Of a DNA stretch of 64,000 nucleotides, positions 41,685 to 50,407 are shown piece by piece. The DNA lies in the NCBI GenBank assembly GCA_045809745.1, contig JBJMXE010000047.1:5443-69442 (forward strand), written 5' to 3'. The stretch is from DATFCK01 sp045809745 (GTDB taxonomy: Bacteria > Verrucomicrobiota > Verrucomicrobiia > Chthoniobacterales > UBA10450). The position numbers were made by a program, and so were the translations under genes. Numbering within the stretch: the first letter of the stretch is position 1; each line of letters begins with the position of its first letter. Below the pieces are notes generated by a model, which worked only from the letters and a program-made list of their open reading frames with translations, was not told the origin of the DNA and searched no databases.

Positions 41685-43145
41685 ATGGATAGCGCCTCAA
41701 CCGTTCCAGATATCATCGAAGGAGAAGCCTCGAGTTCTCCGGAACGGCCATTGGCGCGCGTGCCGTTGGTGTTGCACCGGCGTAATTTCAGCTGGATCAC
41801 GGAACGGATCGCCGGCGTGGTGGAGGGGCCAACCCCGAGATGGTGGTGGGTGACGTTCACGATTACTTCGGCAATCGCCGCCATCGGTTTGTTTTGCATC
41901 GGCTACCAGATATCAACTGGTGTCGGCACCTGGGGATTGAATCACCCGGTCGGCTGGGCCTGGGACATTACCAATTTCGTGTTCTGGATCGGTATCGGAC
42001 ACGCCGGAACTCTGATTTCCGCCATTTTGTATCTGCTGCGACAGAAGTGGCGAACGTCGATCAACCGGGCGGCCGAAGCGATGACCCTGTTCGCGGTCAT
42101 GTGCGCTGCCATTTTCCCCGGCATTCACGTTGGCCGAGTCTGGATGGCGTGGTTTCTGGCGCCATTGCCTAACAATTACGGAATCTGGCCTAACTTCCGC
42201 AGCCCGTTGATGTGGGACGTCTTCGCGGTCTCCACCTACTTCACGGTATCGGTCCTGTTTTGGTACACCGGCCTGGTTCCGGATCTCGCTACTCTGCGCG
42301 ATCGCGCCACATCCAAAATTAAGAAGTTTTTGCTGGGATTGTTCGCGCTCGGCTGGCGCGGATCGAATCGCAACTGGCGCCATTACGAAATGGCCTATCT
42401 GCTGCTGGCCGGCCTTTCCACGCCCCTGGTGCTCTCAGTCCACAGTGTCGTGTCATTCGACTTCGCAACTTCGGTGCTGCCGACGTGGCATACGACGATC
42501 TTCCCGCCCTACTTCGTGGCCGGCGCCATCTTTGGCGGGTTCGCCATGGTCCTGACCTTGATGCTGCCGGCCCGGGCCATCTTCAAGCTGCACGACATCA
42601 TTACACCGCAGCACGTCGACAAGATGGCGAAGGTCATTTTGTTAACCGGATCCTTCGTCGGTTACGCCTACGCCATGGAGTTTTTCATGGCCTGGTACAG
42701 CGGCAATCAGTACGAGCGGTTCGCGTTCTTCAACCGCGTCCTCGGCCCCTACTGGTGGTACTGGTGGGTGGGCATGTTGTTCTGCAATATGCTTTCGCCG
42801 CAGTTGTTCTGGTTCCGCTGGTGCCGGCGGAATGTGTACGTCGTCTACTTCGTTTGCATGTGCGTGAACGCGGGCATGTGGTACGAGCGGTTCATCATTA
42901 TCGTCGGCGGATTGCATCGCGACTTTCTGCCTTCGTCGTGGGGCTTGTTCCATGCCACGTGGGTCGATATCTGGACGTTCATTGGCACGTTGGGGATCTT
43001 CACGTCGCTGTTCCTGGTGTTCATTAGGTTTCTGCCCATGATCGCCATGAGCGAAGTGAAGATCGTGGTGCCGGAAGCGGATCCGCATCATACCAGCGCT
43101 GCCGGACACCATCCGGTCGCGGCGGGCGGGAAGGAGCGCACATGA
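41685..43145 (+). CDS. actC: alternative complex III subunit ActC (NrfD-like, quinol-binding)
   Basis: 486 residues, an integral NrfD/PsrC-like protein with about ten membrane helices. Hallmarks include GLNHPVGWAWDITNFVFWIGIGHAG (helix 2-3, quinol site), SINRAAEAMTLFAVMCAA, NYGIWPNFRSPLMWDVFAV and VIIVGGLHRDFLPSSWG-type loops. The C-terminal tail is His-rich (ADPHHTSAAGHHPVA). In alternative complex III ActC binds the quinol and may move protons. The start is 9 bp after actB and its stop overlaps actD by 4 bases. Confidence 0.95.
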   Translation: MDSASTVPDIIEGEASSSPERPLARVPLVLHRRNFSWITERIAGVVEGPTPRWWWVTFTITSAIAAIGLFCIGYQISTGVGTWGLNHPVGWAWDITNFVFWIGIGHAGTLISAILYLLRQKWRTSINRAAEAMTLFAVMCAAIFPGIHVGRVWMAWFLAPLPNNYGIWPNFRSPLMWDVFAVSTYFTVSVLFWYTGLVPDLATLRDRATSKIKKFLLGLFALGWRGSNRNWRHYEMAYLLLAGLSTPLVLSVHSVVSFDFATSVLPTWHTTIFPPYFVAGAIFGGFAMVLTLMLPARAIFKLHDIITPQHVDKMAKVILLTGSFVGYAYAMEFFMAWYSGNQYERFAFFNRVLGPYWWYWWVGMLFCNMLSPQLFWFRWCRRNVYVVYFVCMCVNAGMWYERFIIIVGGLHRDFLPSSWGLFHATWVDIWTFIGTLGIFTSLFLVFIRFLPMIAMSEVKIVVPEADPHHTSAAGHHPVAAGGKERT

Positions 43146-43696
43146 GAACGCCTTCCGGTCACAAGGTTTACGCGATGGCCGCGGAATACCCGAGCGCTGC
43201 TTCATTATATGAGGCCGCTAAGATGGTGCGCGATGCGGGGTTCAAGCGGTGGGACGTATTTTCGCCATTCCCGATTCACGGAATGGACGACGCCATGGGC
43301 TTGGGCAAATCCTGGCTCAGTGCGGTCGTGTTAGCCGGCGGTATCACTGGTTTGTTGACTGCAATGGTCCTCGAGTTCGGCCCATCGTGGATCATCTATC
43401 CGTTGATCGTCCACGGGAAACCTTACACCTGGCGAACAGTGCCGGCATTCTTCCCGATCATGTTCGAACTAACGATTCTGTTTTCTGCGTTCGCGGCGTT
43501 CTTTGCCTGGCAGATCATGAACGGGCTGCCGCGCTGGTACCATCCGATGTTCAACTGGAACCGATTCAGCCGCGCCAGTAACGATGGTTTTTTTCTGGCC
43601 ATCGAAGCCCGTGATCCGCGATTCACCGAATTGGAGGCGCGCGACCTTCTGGAGCGCAGCGGCGGGCAGCACATCACCATCATTCACGAAGACTAA
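43142..43696 (+). CDS. actD: alternative complex III subunit ActD (DUF3341)
   Basis: 184 residues with the DUF3341 pattern. An N-terminal globular piece (VYAMAAEYPSAASLYEAAKM, with KRWDVFSPFPIHGMDDAMGL) is followed by two membrane helices (about residues 60-80 and 100-125) and a C-terminal cytoplasmic domain ending in RDLLERSGGQHITIIHE. ActD is a small membrane subunit of unknown exact role that packs beside ActC and ActF. The start overlaps the actC stop (ATGA); actE begins 2 bp after its stop. Confidence 0.93.
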   Translation: MRTPSGHKVYAMAAEYPSAASLYEAAKMVRDAGFKRWDVFSPFPIHGMDDAMGLGKSWLSAVVLAGGITGLLTAMVLEFGPSWIIYPLIVHGKPYTWRTVPAFFPIMFELTILFSAFAAFFAWQIMNGLPRWYHPMFNWNRFSRASNDGFFLAIEARDPRFTELEARDLLERSGGQHITIIHED

Positions 43697-43698
43697 CC

Positions 43699-44397
43699 AT
43701 GCTCCGCGGTTTTTTTCTAATCTCCTTGCTTCTGATGATCGCCGGAGTCGCCTACCTGGGATTCCGTGGCGAGAAAAGCAGCGCGCCGCCGTTCGAACTG
43801 TTCCCGGATATGGTTAGGCAGATGAAAGTCCGGGCTCAAGCGCCGCTCGACTTTTTCTCGGATCGCCGCGGCAGCCGAATGCCGATTGAAGGAAGTGTTC
43901 CGATCGGTTACGAACCGCCGAAGCCCCAATCCATTGCTACTCCGGCCGCTGGAGTGGCAACCGCACCGACTCGAGAACACGTCGCCTTCAGCGAGGGCAC
44001 GGATTATTACAACACCGGCAAAATGGGTCCTGATCATTGGGGAACCGGCTTGCCGCCTGAAGTTGTCACTCCCGATCTGATGCGTCGAGGTCGCGAGCGT
44101 TTCAATATCACCTGTGCGATGTGCCACGGTGCGACTGCGGCCGGCAACGGCATAACCAAGCAGTACGGCCTGGCCACGGTAGTGACGCTTCAGGACGATC
44201 GCATCCGCGGAATGGCGGATGGGGAAATTTTCAACACCATCACGAATGGCAAGAACACCATGATGCCTTATGGTGGCATCCTCACCGTAGGTGACCGATG
44301 GGCGATCATCGCTTATCTCCGCGCGCTTCAGCGTAGTCAGAACGCGACGGTTGCCGACGTTCCGGAAAACGAACGAGCCTCTCTCGACAAAAAATGA
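43699..44397 (+). CDS. actE: alternative complex III subunit ActE (monohaem cytochrome c)
   Basis: 232 residues. A single N-terminal membrane segment or signal (FFLISLLLMIAGVAYLGF) is followed by a cytochrome c domain. It has one haem motif CAMCHG (in FNITCAMCHGATAAGNG) and the axial Met in GKNTMMPYGGIL. The FELFPDMVRQMKVRAQ and EGTDYYNTGKMGPDHWG segments match ActE. It is the exit point of electrons from the complex to a soluble carrier or an attached oxidase. Its stop overlaps actF by 4 bases. Confidence 0.95.
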   Translation: MLRGFFLISLLLMIAGVAYLGFRGEKSSAPPFELFPDMVRQMKVRAQAPLDFFSDRRGSRMPIEGSVPIGYEPPKPQSIATPAAGVATAPTREHVAFSEGTDYYNTGKMGPDHWGTGLPPEVVTPDLMRRGRERFNITCAMCHGATAAGNGITKQYGLATVVTLQDDRIRGMADGEIFNTITNGKNTMMPYGGILTVGDRWAIIAYLRALQRSQNATVADVPENERASLDKK

Positions 44398-45596
44398 GCG
44401 ATCGCCCACACGAACTTCCAACACCTGAAGGCGAGTACTTCGAGGCCGGCCGTTTCGCCGGGCTCTCTCTCATTCTTGGGGCGGTTGGATTCGCTGCGCT
44501 GGTGGTCAGCATGATCGGCGCAGCGGTGCAGCCGCTGCAATTCAGTTACTCGTGGCTGTTTGCGTTCGGCTATTTCTTCACCCTTTGCGCCGGTTGCTTC
44601 TTCTGGGCCATCGTGCACCACGCGGTTGATGCCGAGTGGTCTGTTGTCGTGCGGCGACAGCTGGAAAACATCTCCTGTCTCATGGTGGTGTTGGCGCTGT
44701 TGTTCATTCCCATCTTTTTTCTGCGCCATCATCTCTACGACTGGCTGAACATTGCGCCTGGTCAGGATCCGGCGCTGGACAAGAAGCGCGCTTACTTAAA
44801 CTGGAGCTTCTTCCTGATTCGCACGCTTTTCTATTTTGCGTTTTTCATTGTCGCTTCTCTGCTTCTGCGGCGGCTGTCGGTGAACCAGGATCGCGACGGT
44901 AATCCCGCTTTTACCATCCAAATGCGCAAAGTGGCTTTCGTGAGCCTTCCATTGTTCGCGCTCTCGTTAACCTTCGCAGCCTGCGATTGGTTCATGAGCC
45001 TGCATTACACCTGGGTCTCCACCATGTGGGGCGTCTACATTTTTGCCGGCGCCGCCGGCAGTTCGATGTCGCTGCTGGTCATTGTGATTACCGGATTGCG
45101 GGAGGCCGGTTACCTCCGGGAGGTGGTGACGCTCGAGCATTACCACATCATGGGTAAGTGGATGCTGGCCTTCAGTGTGTTCTGGGCCTACATCGGGTTC
45201 AGCCAGTACATGTTGATCTGGTACGCCAATATTCCCGAGGAAACGCAGTACTTCCTCGTCCGGAATACCGGCAGCTGGTGGAACCTCAGCAGTCTGCTCG
45301 TATTCGGCAGGTTCTTCGGGCCATTCGCGATTTTGTTGCTGCGTTCGATTAAAAAACATCCGCACCAACTCGCCTGGATGGCGGCGTGGATCCTGTGCAT
45401 GCAGATGCTGGATATCTACATCATCGTCCTGCCGGCGCTGCACGGCACCGGCGTGCATCTCAGTATCTGGGATATCGTCAGCGTGATCGCCATCGGGTGC
45501 ATCCTGGCTTTCGTTTACCTGCGCATCATCGGGCGCTCGTCGTTATTCCCGGTCCGCGACCCACGCTTAATCGAATCCATTCGGATTGTGAACTGA
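44394..45596 (+). CDS. actF: alternative complex III subunit ActF (NrfD-like)
   Basis: 400 residues, a second multi-helix membrane subunit (about ten helices), paralogous to ActC but shorter. It has typical segments such as WLFAFGYFFTLCAGCFFWAI, HHAVDAEWSVVVRRQLE, CDWFMSLHYTWVSTMWGVYI and QYMLIWYANIPEETQYFL. With ActC it forms the membrane core of alternative complex III. The start overlaps the actE stop (ATGA). The next gene starts 2 bp after its stop, so transcription and translation are probably continuous into the cbb3-like genes. Confidence 0.94.
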   Translation: MSDRPHELPTPEGEYFEAGRFAGLSLILGAVGFAALVVSMIGAAVQPLQFSYSWLFAFGYFFTLCAGCFFWAIVHHAVDAEWSVVVRRQLENISCLMVVLALLFIPIFFLRHHLYDWLNIAPGQDPALDKKRAYLNWSFFLIRTLFYFAFFIVASLLLRRLSVNQDRDGNPAFTIQMRKVAFVSLPLFALSLTFAACDWFMSLHYTWVSTMWGVYIFAGAAGSSMSLLVIVITGLREAGYLREVVTLEHYHIMGKWMLAFSVFWAYIGFSQYMLIWYANIPEETQYFLVRNTGSWWNLSSLLVFGRFFGPFAILLLRSIKKHPHQLAWMAAWILCMQMLDIYIIVLPALHGTGVHLSIWDIVSVIAIGCILAFVYLRIIGRSSLFPVRDPRLIESIRIVN

Positions 45597-45598
45597 CC

Positions 45599-46246
45599 AT
45601 GGCCGACGCACAAACACTTCGTCAGGTAGCGCAGGCCAGAACGCCGTTCTCGACCTGGTTAGGCGTAGTCCTGTTATTCGCCATCTTTGGATTGCTCGTT
45701 TGGGCAGTAATCGGTCCTTCTCGCCGCGGCTCGGATTACGAACAGAAGCGCTCGGAAAACCGAATGGCAAAACTGAAAACACAAAGAGAACAGGATGTCA
45801 CCGCCCTAACGGGATATGCCTGGATTGATAAAAACAAAGGCACGGTCCGGATTCCGATCGAGCGCGCGATGGAATTAACCATGCCGCAACTCACGGCCAA
45901 AAAGCCCGCCCCCGCCGGTCCGATCGCAACGCCTGCGGCTCAGCCGCCGGCCGCCGCTTCCGGTGTTGCAGTTCCTCCTGCCGCGCCGGCACCGCCTGGT
46001 TCGCCGGCGCCGTCACTCACACCCAAGAGCATGGAAATTGAGGGCCACGGCGCGAAGGCTCAACCGGCCGCCGGAACCAACCCGCCGGGGGCTGCGCCTG
46101 GAACCCAGCCCGGCCCGTCTGCGTCACCGGCCGCTTCGCCTGCGCCGGCCGCCATTCCACCGCGTGGGCCACTGCCTGGCGGCACTGCCACGCCTCCAGG
46201 ATCCCCATTGCCAGTTAGGGGAAGTTCACCTTCTGCCGGCGGATGA
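45599..46246 (+). CDS. one-TM protein with Ala/Pro-rich tail, in the alternative complex III operon
   Basis: 215 residues from the ATG at 45599; an upstream extension of the frame is antisense-like noise inside actF. One transmembrane helix (about residues 19-40, STWLGVVLLFAIFGLLVWAVI) is followed by a charged stretch and a short conserved-looking domain GYAWIDKNKGTVRIPIERAM (about 76-95). The last ~110 residues are almost only Ala, Pro and Gly. Proteins with the 'YAWID...G.VRIPI.RAM' box occur beside cytochrome oxidase genes in this group, as far as I recall. It may be an assembly or linker subunit (ActG position), but I cannot assign it. Confidence 0.72.
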   Translation: MADAQTLRQVAQARTPFSTWLGVVLLFAIFGLLVWAVIGPSRRGSDYEQKRSENRMAKLKTQREQDVTALTGYAWIDKNKGTVRIPIERAMELTMPQLTAKKPAPAGPIATPAAQPPAAASGVAVPPAAPAPPGSPAPSLTPKSMEIEGHGAKAQPAAGTNPPGAAPGTQPGPSASPAASPAPAAIPPRGPLPGGTATPPGSPLPVRGSSPSAGG

Positions 46247-46278
46247 TTATATGAACGTCACTGCGCAAGATAATTTTT

Positions 46279-47766
46279 ATGGATGCTGCTGAGATACCGC
46301 TAAAAGCGCCGGACCTGACAGTGGATGCGCCACCGAGCGATATCGAACAAGTCGAGCGCGCGCTGATCGACGCGTCGACCCGCGTGCCGGTGTTGATGTT
46401 CTACACCTCAGCGCTCGTCTGGCTGCTGATCGGCACGCTGTTGGCGATGGCGGTGTCCATCAAAATGCACGCGCCCGATCTGCTGGCCAACATCAGCTTT
46501 TTGACGTGGGGACGGCTGCGACCGGCGCACGTCAACGTGATGATCTACGGCTGGGCATCCATGGCGGCGATGGGGACGGCCATTTGGTTGATGGCGCGAC
46601 TCTGCCGGACGGTATTGCGGCACCCGTTGCTGCTCGTGGCCGGTGCGGCCTTTTGGAATTTTGGCGTGGTCGTTGGCGTTATCGCTGTACTGGCCGGTCA
46701 AAGTACCGGTTACCAGTGGTTGGAATTTCCACCGTATGCCTCTGTAATTCTGTTCGTCGCCTATACCCTGATCATGTCGTGGGCGGTGCTGATGTTCCGG
46801 TTCCGGCGCGGTGAACAAATTTATATTACGCAGTGGTATCTGTTAGGCGCGTTCCTTTGGTTTCCGTGGCTGTATGCCGCCGCTCAGGTGATGTTGTTTG
46901 TGGCTCCGGTGCAGGGCGTCCTCCAGGCGGGGGTGAACTGGTGGTACGCCAACAATCTTCTGTTCCTCTGGTTCGGCGCCATCGCGCTCGGCACCGCCTA
47001 CTACATGATTCCGAAAGTAATCGGACGGCCGGTCTACAGTTATCACCTGGCCACGATCGGCTTCTGGACCTATGCGCTTTTCTCAAGTTGGACCGGAATG
47101 CAACGAATGGTCGATGGACCGTTCCCGGCCTGGATGATCACGGCTAGCATCGCCGCGACCATCCTAACGATTATTCCCGTAGCCACCGTTGGCCTGAATC
47201 ATCACATGACAATGCAGGGCTATTTCCCGCTGCTCCGCTACAGTCCGACCCTGCGGTTCACGGTTTTTGGCGCGATTTCCTACACCGTGTTCAGCGCCGT
47301 CGGAGTTGTGATTTCGCTGCGTTCCACGAGTCGTTTTCTTGATTTCAGTCAGGCCAGTATCGCCTATTCGCACATGGGCCTTTACGCGTTTGTGACGATG
47401 ATCCTGTTCGGCTCGATGTATTACATCGTACCGCGTTTGGTCGGCCGCGAGTGGCGCTACGCTTCGTTGATCAAACTTCATTTCTGGGCGTCGGCTTATG
47501 GGGTGGGCTTGATGTCGCTGATGTTAATGGCCGCGGCTGTTGTGCAGGGGACCTCCCTGGATAATGCGACGCTACCGTTTACTGAGACCACGCAATCGAT
47601 TCTGCCTTATCTGCGCGGTCGGAGTCTGGCCGGTCTGCTCATGACCGCTTCCCATTTCATTTTCGCGTTCCATTTCGGCCTGATGCTCTTTGGTCTTGGA
47701 CGCACCGCCAGTGTGCCCACGTTTCTCAACCCGGTCGAAGCCGAAGGATCGGAGCCTCACCTATGA
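46279..47766 (+). CDS. cbb3 oxidase subunit I-like protein lacking the binuclear-centre ligands
   Basis: 495 residues, 12 predicted membrane helices, clearly homologous to CcoN (TWGRLRPAHVN, WWYANNLLFLWFGAI, IGRPVYSYHLATIGFW). Compared from memory with Pseudomonas stutzeri CcoN, the low-spin haem ligands are kept (His84 for His60; His365 for His349). The CuB ligands are lost (Asn225 for His207; Gln275 and Arg276 for His257/His258). The cross-linked Tyr251 is Ser269, and the high-spin haem ligand His347 is Tyr363. It should not be able to reduce oxygen or NO. It probably acts as a one-haem-b membrane electron conduit or structural partner. It overlaps the next gene by 4 bases. Confidence 0.9.
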   Translation: MDAAEIPLKAPDLTVDAPPSDIEQVERALIDASTRVPVLMFYTSALVWLLIGTLLAMAVSIKMHAPDLLANISFLTWGRLRPAHVNVMIYGWASMAAMGTAIWLMARLCRTVLRHPLLLVAGAAFWNFGVVVGVIAVLAGQSTGYQWLEFPPYASVILFVAYTLIMSWAVLMFRFRRGEQIYITQWYLLGAFLWFPWLYAAAQVMLFVAPVQGVLQAGVNWWYANNLLFLWFGAIALGTAYYMIPKVIGRPVYSYHLATIGFWTYALFSSWTGMQRMVDGPFPAWMITASIAATILTIIPVATVGLNHHMTMQGYFPLLRYSPTLRFTVFGAISYTVFSAVGVVISLRSTSRFLDFSQASIAYSHMGLYAFVTMILFGSMYYIVPRLVGREWRYASLIKLHFWASAYGVGLMSLMLMAAAVVQGTSLDNATLPFTETTQSILPYLRGRSLAGLLMTASHFIFAFHFGLMLFGLGRTASVPTFLNPVEAEGSEPHL

Positions 47767-48728
47767 AAGGCCTGGTTCCTTTATTCATTGGTGTGCTCGG
47801 AACGTTCATGTTCTCGTGGATTGGCCTAACCGTTGTGCCGAACATGCAGATCGGCGGTCTCGATCCGCAGAGCTTGGAAGAAGACACCGATATTTACCCC
47901 ATGCCTCAGTCCGGAATGGCCGAGCGTGGCCGACAGGTTTACAACGCGAACGGCTGTGTCTATTGCCATAGCCGATGGGTGCGCGCCGATTATGCCGGTG
48001 CCGACCTGGAGCGGAAGTGGGGCGATCGTCGCAGCGCGCCACGTGATTATTTGTTCGAACGGCCGGTCCTGCTCGGAAAAATGCGCACTGGTCCGGACCT
48101 CTCGAACATTGGCCAGCGAACCCCACTGGAGGATGAAAATGCTGCGCCGGCCGCATCCGCTTCACCGGGAGGTTCCAGCGCTCCCGCCGCTGCCGGGGCG
48201 GCTGCGTCACCGGCGTCAGGCGCGGCTCCCGCGCCGGCACAAGGCGCTTCTCCTGCTCCCGCTGCCGCTGGTCCGAAAGCGGTTGCGGCGGCTTCTGCTG
48301 CACCGGCTGGATCGCCGGCGGCCGGCGGACCAAGTCCGGCTGCTACAGCTCAGCAACCTTCCGCTACCAGCTCGTTAGGCGGTGAAAACAAACCGAATGA
48401 AGCGCCAATGTATTCCGCGCCCTGGCATCACCGGCATTTGTACTCGCCGCGAAGTATCACGCTCGATTCGATCATGCCGGCGTATAAATTTTTGTACGAG
48501 AAACGGCCAATTTCCGGCGAACCTTCGGCCGATGCGCTGAAGCTGACCGGCGTGGACTCTCCACCGGAAGGCTGGGAGGTTGTGCCAACTTATGACGCCC
48601 GATGTCTCGTCGCGTTCCTCATTTCTTCTAATCAAACCCATCCATTAAATGAGACGAAACCCGGAGGCGGCGGAGCTGCTCCGGCTCCGGCAGCATCTCC
48701 TGCGGCTTCGGCTGCGCTTGCGAAATGA
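47763..48728 (+). CDS. cbb3 oxidase subunit II-like (CcoO/FixO) monohaem cytochrome c
   Basis: 321 residues. One N-terminal helix (PLFIGVLGTFMFSWIGLTVV) is followed by a haem c motif in NGCVYCHSRWVRAD. The CcoO-type LLGKMRTGPDLSNIGQ box and the axial Met in LDSIMPAYKFLYEKR come after it. About 90 Ala/Pro/Ser/Gly residues (about 125-215) are inserted between TPLED and the HLYSPRS motif, where normal CcoO continues directly. Another Ala/Pro tail ends the protein. It would accept electrons and pass them to the subunit I-like protein. Its start overlaps that gene and its stop overlaps the next one, so the three are translationally coupled. Confidence 0.88.
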   Translation: MKGLVPLFIGVLGTFMFSWIGLTVVPNMQIGGLDPQSLEEDTDIYPMPQSGMAERGRQVYNANGCVYCHSRWVRADYAGADLERKWGDRRSAPRDYLFERPVLLGKMRTGPDLSNIGQRTPLEDENAAPAASASPGGSSAPAAAGAAASPASGAAPAPAQGASPAPAAAGPKAVAAASAAPAGSPAAGGPSPAATAQQPSATSSLGGENKPNEAPMYSAPWHHRHLYSPRSITLDSIMPAYKFLYEKRPISGEPSADALKLTGVDSPPEGWEVVPTYDARCLVAFLISSNQTHPLNETKPGGGGAAPAPAASPAASAALAK

Positions 48729-49501
48729 ACGGAACACCTTCCAATCCAGCATCGGGTAGCCGCCAGGGAATGGATTACGGCGAGCACGCCGAAGTCCAGG
48801 AAGTGCATGCCGCGATTCAACGTGAGAAACGTGAACCGCGCGTTGGGCTCGAGCCGTTGTCGATCTGGTTAATCGCAGTTTATGGACTTGCGATCTTCTT
48901 TGGCGGCGCCTATCTCGGCCGGTATTCCGGCAGCTTCAGCGGCAGCAGTCTCGATCCGAATCCAGGTCCGCAGATGGCAAAAAGGACGACCGGTCCGCAA
49001 GGTCCGGGCGGCGGCGGCGCAGAACAGTTGAGCCCGGCTGAACGCGGCAAAAAAGTTTTCGCGGCGAATTGTCAGGTCTGTCACCAGGCTGATGGCAACG
49101 GTTCGGCCGGGCAAGGTTATCCGCCGTTGGCTGGTTCCGAAATTACGAATGGGGGCTCCCGCCGTGCGGCGATGGTTGTGCTGAAGGGATTGCAAGGCCC
49201 CATCACCGTGAAAGGCAAGCAATTCGGCAGCGCCGTTATGCAACCATGGGAGAGTCTTGGCGATCAAAAGGTGGCCGATGTTCTCACTTACGAGCGCTCC
49301 TCGTGGGGGAACAAAGGGTCACCGGTGACAAAGGAGCAAATCGCTGCGTTGCGTAAGGAATTAGCATCCCATCCCGGATCATTTACTGGTCCAGACATTG
49401 AAGGAGCGCCCGACCAGGATATGCCGGGCGGCGCCGCGGCCGAAGGTGGTGCACCGCCAGGGCCGGCTCCCGGCGGCGGTTCTCCTCCTCCTAAATCGTA
49501 A
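48725..49501 (+). CDS. membrane-anchored monohaem cytochrome c (CcoP-position protein)
   Basis: 258 residues. One helix (about residues 47-65, LSIWLIAVYGLAIFFGGAYLG) follows a charged cytoplasmic N-terminus. The single haem motif is CQVCH in FAANCQVCHQADGNG, with a likely axial Met in SAVMQPWESLGDQ and the 'KVADVLTYERSSWGNKG' end of a class I cytochrome c fold. CcoP normally has two haems; this one has one. The C-terminal ~50 residues are Gly/Pro/Ala rich. It is the last gene of the respiratory cluster and probably a terminal cytochrome c of the ActA-F/cbb3-like assembly. Confidence 0.88.
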   Translation: MNGTPSNPASGSRQGMDYGEHAEVQEVHAAIQREKREPRVGLEPLSIWLIAVYGLAIFFGGAYLGRYSGSFSGSSLDPNPGPQMAKRTTGPQGPGGGGAEQLSPAERGKKVFAANCQVCHQADGNGSAGQGYPPLAGSEITNGGSRRAAMVVLKGLQGPITVKGKQFGSAVMQPWESLGDQKVADVLTYERSSWGNKGSPVTKEQIAALRKELASHPGSFTGPDIEGAPDQDMPGGAAAEGGAPPGPAPGGGSPPPKS

Positions 49502-49613
49502 CGACTCGTTAGGCGGTCGGATCCTGGAGACGCGGCAGCAGTTGCCGTCCTGCCGTTTTTAACTTCCGCCGGTGCTTGCCTCGTGGCACGGAATTAGCAG
49601 CTTTGTGGGCGTA

Positions 49614-50390
49614 ATGACCCCATTCGGCAACTCCGCAGTCCGTTCCATTCAAAATATATTCCACTCGGCTGTCTCTGGTGAGCTGCGCCGGGAAATCGGT
49701 GAACTCGTTCGTAATCAGAGGCTGCAACCCTATTTCGGTGCAGCGTTCATGTTGTGGCTGGTGGGACTGGTCGAATTGATTCAGAAGATCGGCGGCCAAC
49801 GGCTCGATCCGCGATTTTGGATGGGGATCGCCGTCCTGATCACAATCTATAGCGGGGTTCGCATCTTTCGATTACACCCATCGTCGCTCGGACGTGCTGC
49901 TTCAAAATCGCCGACGCCGGTAGAGCAGCTGGTCAGTCGGATGCAATCACATGGTGTCGCCGTTTATCCATCGGCCCTCGAGAACGTCAGCGACGGGTGC
50001 GTAATCGTTGGCCCCGGAGGAGTGTATGCGGTCGCAGTGAAAGCACGAAAATTGTTCGGTTCGCAAACCATTCAATTTGGAAAACGAAATAAGTTGGTAT
50101 TGGGCGGCCGGATTTCCGATTCCAGACCTTTACGACAGGCCCACACGATGGCGCAAAAAATCGGCGACCAGCTTCGAGGAGTTCTGCGCGCGCGAATTTC
50201 GGTCAAACCGCTGGTAGTGTTTCTGAATGATTGGCGGGTCGACCGTGATTCGGCTGAATCAGACGTGGCAGTAATGAATGAACACGAACTCGAGCAGCTT
50301 CTTGCCAGGCAGGAGTCCAACCTAACTCCCGCCGAGATCGCTGCAGTTTCGGGCCGTTTAAGTGGGCTCGCGCCCGCCACCACTGGTTAG
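49614..50390 (+). CDS. membrane protein with NERD-like nuclease-related domain
   Basis: 258 residues from the ATG at 49614; a GTG at 49572 would add 14. Two hydrophobic segments lie in the first third (about residues 45-65, PYFGAAFMLWLVGLVELI, and 75-93, WMGIAVLITIYSGVRIF). The C-terminal part looks like a NERD domain: DGCVIVGPGGVYAVAVKARKLFG resembles the 'hvl-v-pgGvfvIevK' core of that fold, with the Lys and an Asp upstream in place. NERD domains are related to restriction endonuclease-like folds. The function here is unknown. A palindrome (50408-50426) follows its stop. Confidence 0.68.
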   Translation: MTPFGNSAVRSIQNIFHSAVSGELRREIGELVRNQRLQPYFGAAFMLWLVGLVELIQKIGGQRLDPRFWMGIAVLITIYSGVRIFRLHPSSLGRAASKSPTPVEQLVSRMQSHGVAVYPSALENVSDGCVIVGPGGVYAVAVKARKLFGSQTIQFGKRNKLVLGGRISDSRPLRQAHTMAQKIGDQLRGVLRARISVKPLVVFLNDWRVDRDSAESDVAVMNEHELEQLLARQESNLTPAEIAAVSGRLSGLAPATTG

Positions 50391-50407
50391 GCAGCAGTAT
50401 TTTGTCG

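Noticed and set aside
41743..42383. Long alternative-frame reading frames inside actC and neighbours (both strands)
   Set aside because: They follow GC-rich third-position patterns of the true genes and lack any protein motif.
46279..47766. Annotating the CcoN-like protein as a working cbb3 oxidase or NO reductase
   Set aside because: Both enzymes need the same three metal-binding histidines and the high-spin haem histidine, all of which are replaced here.
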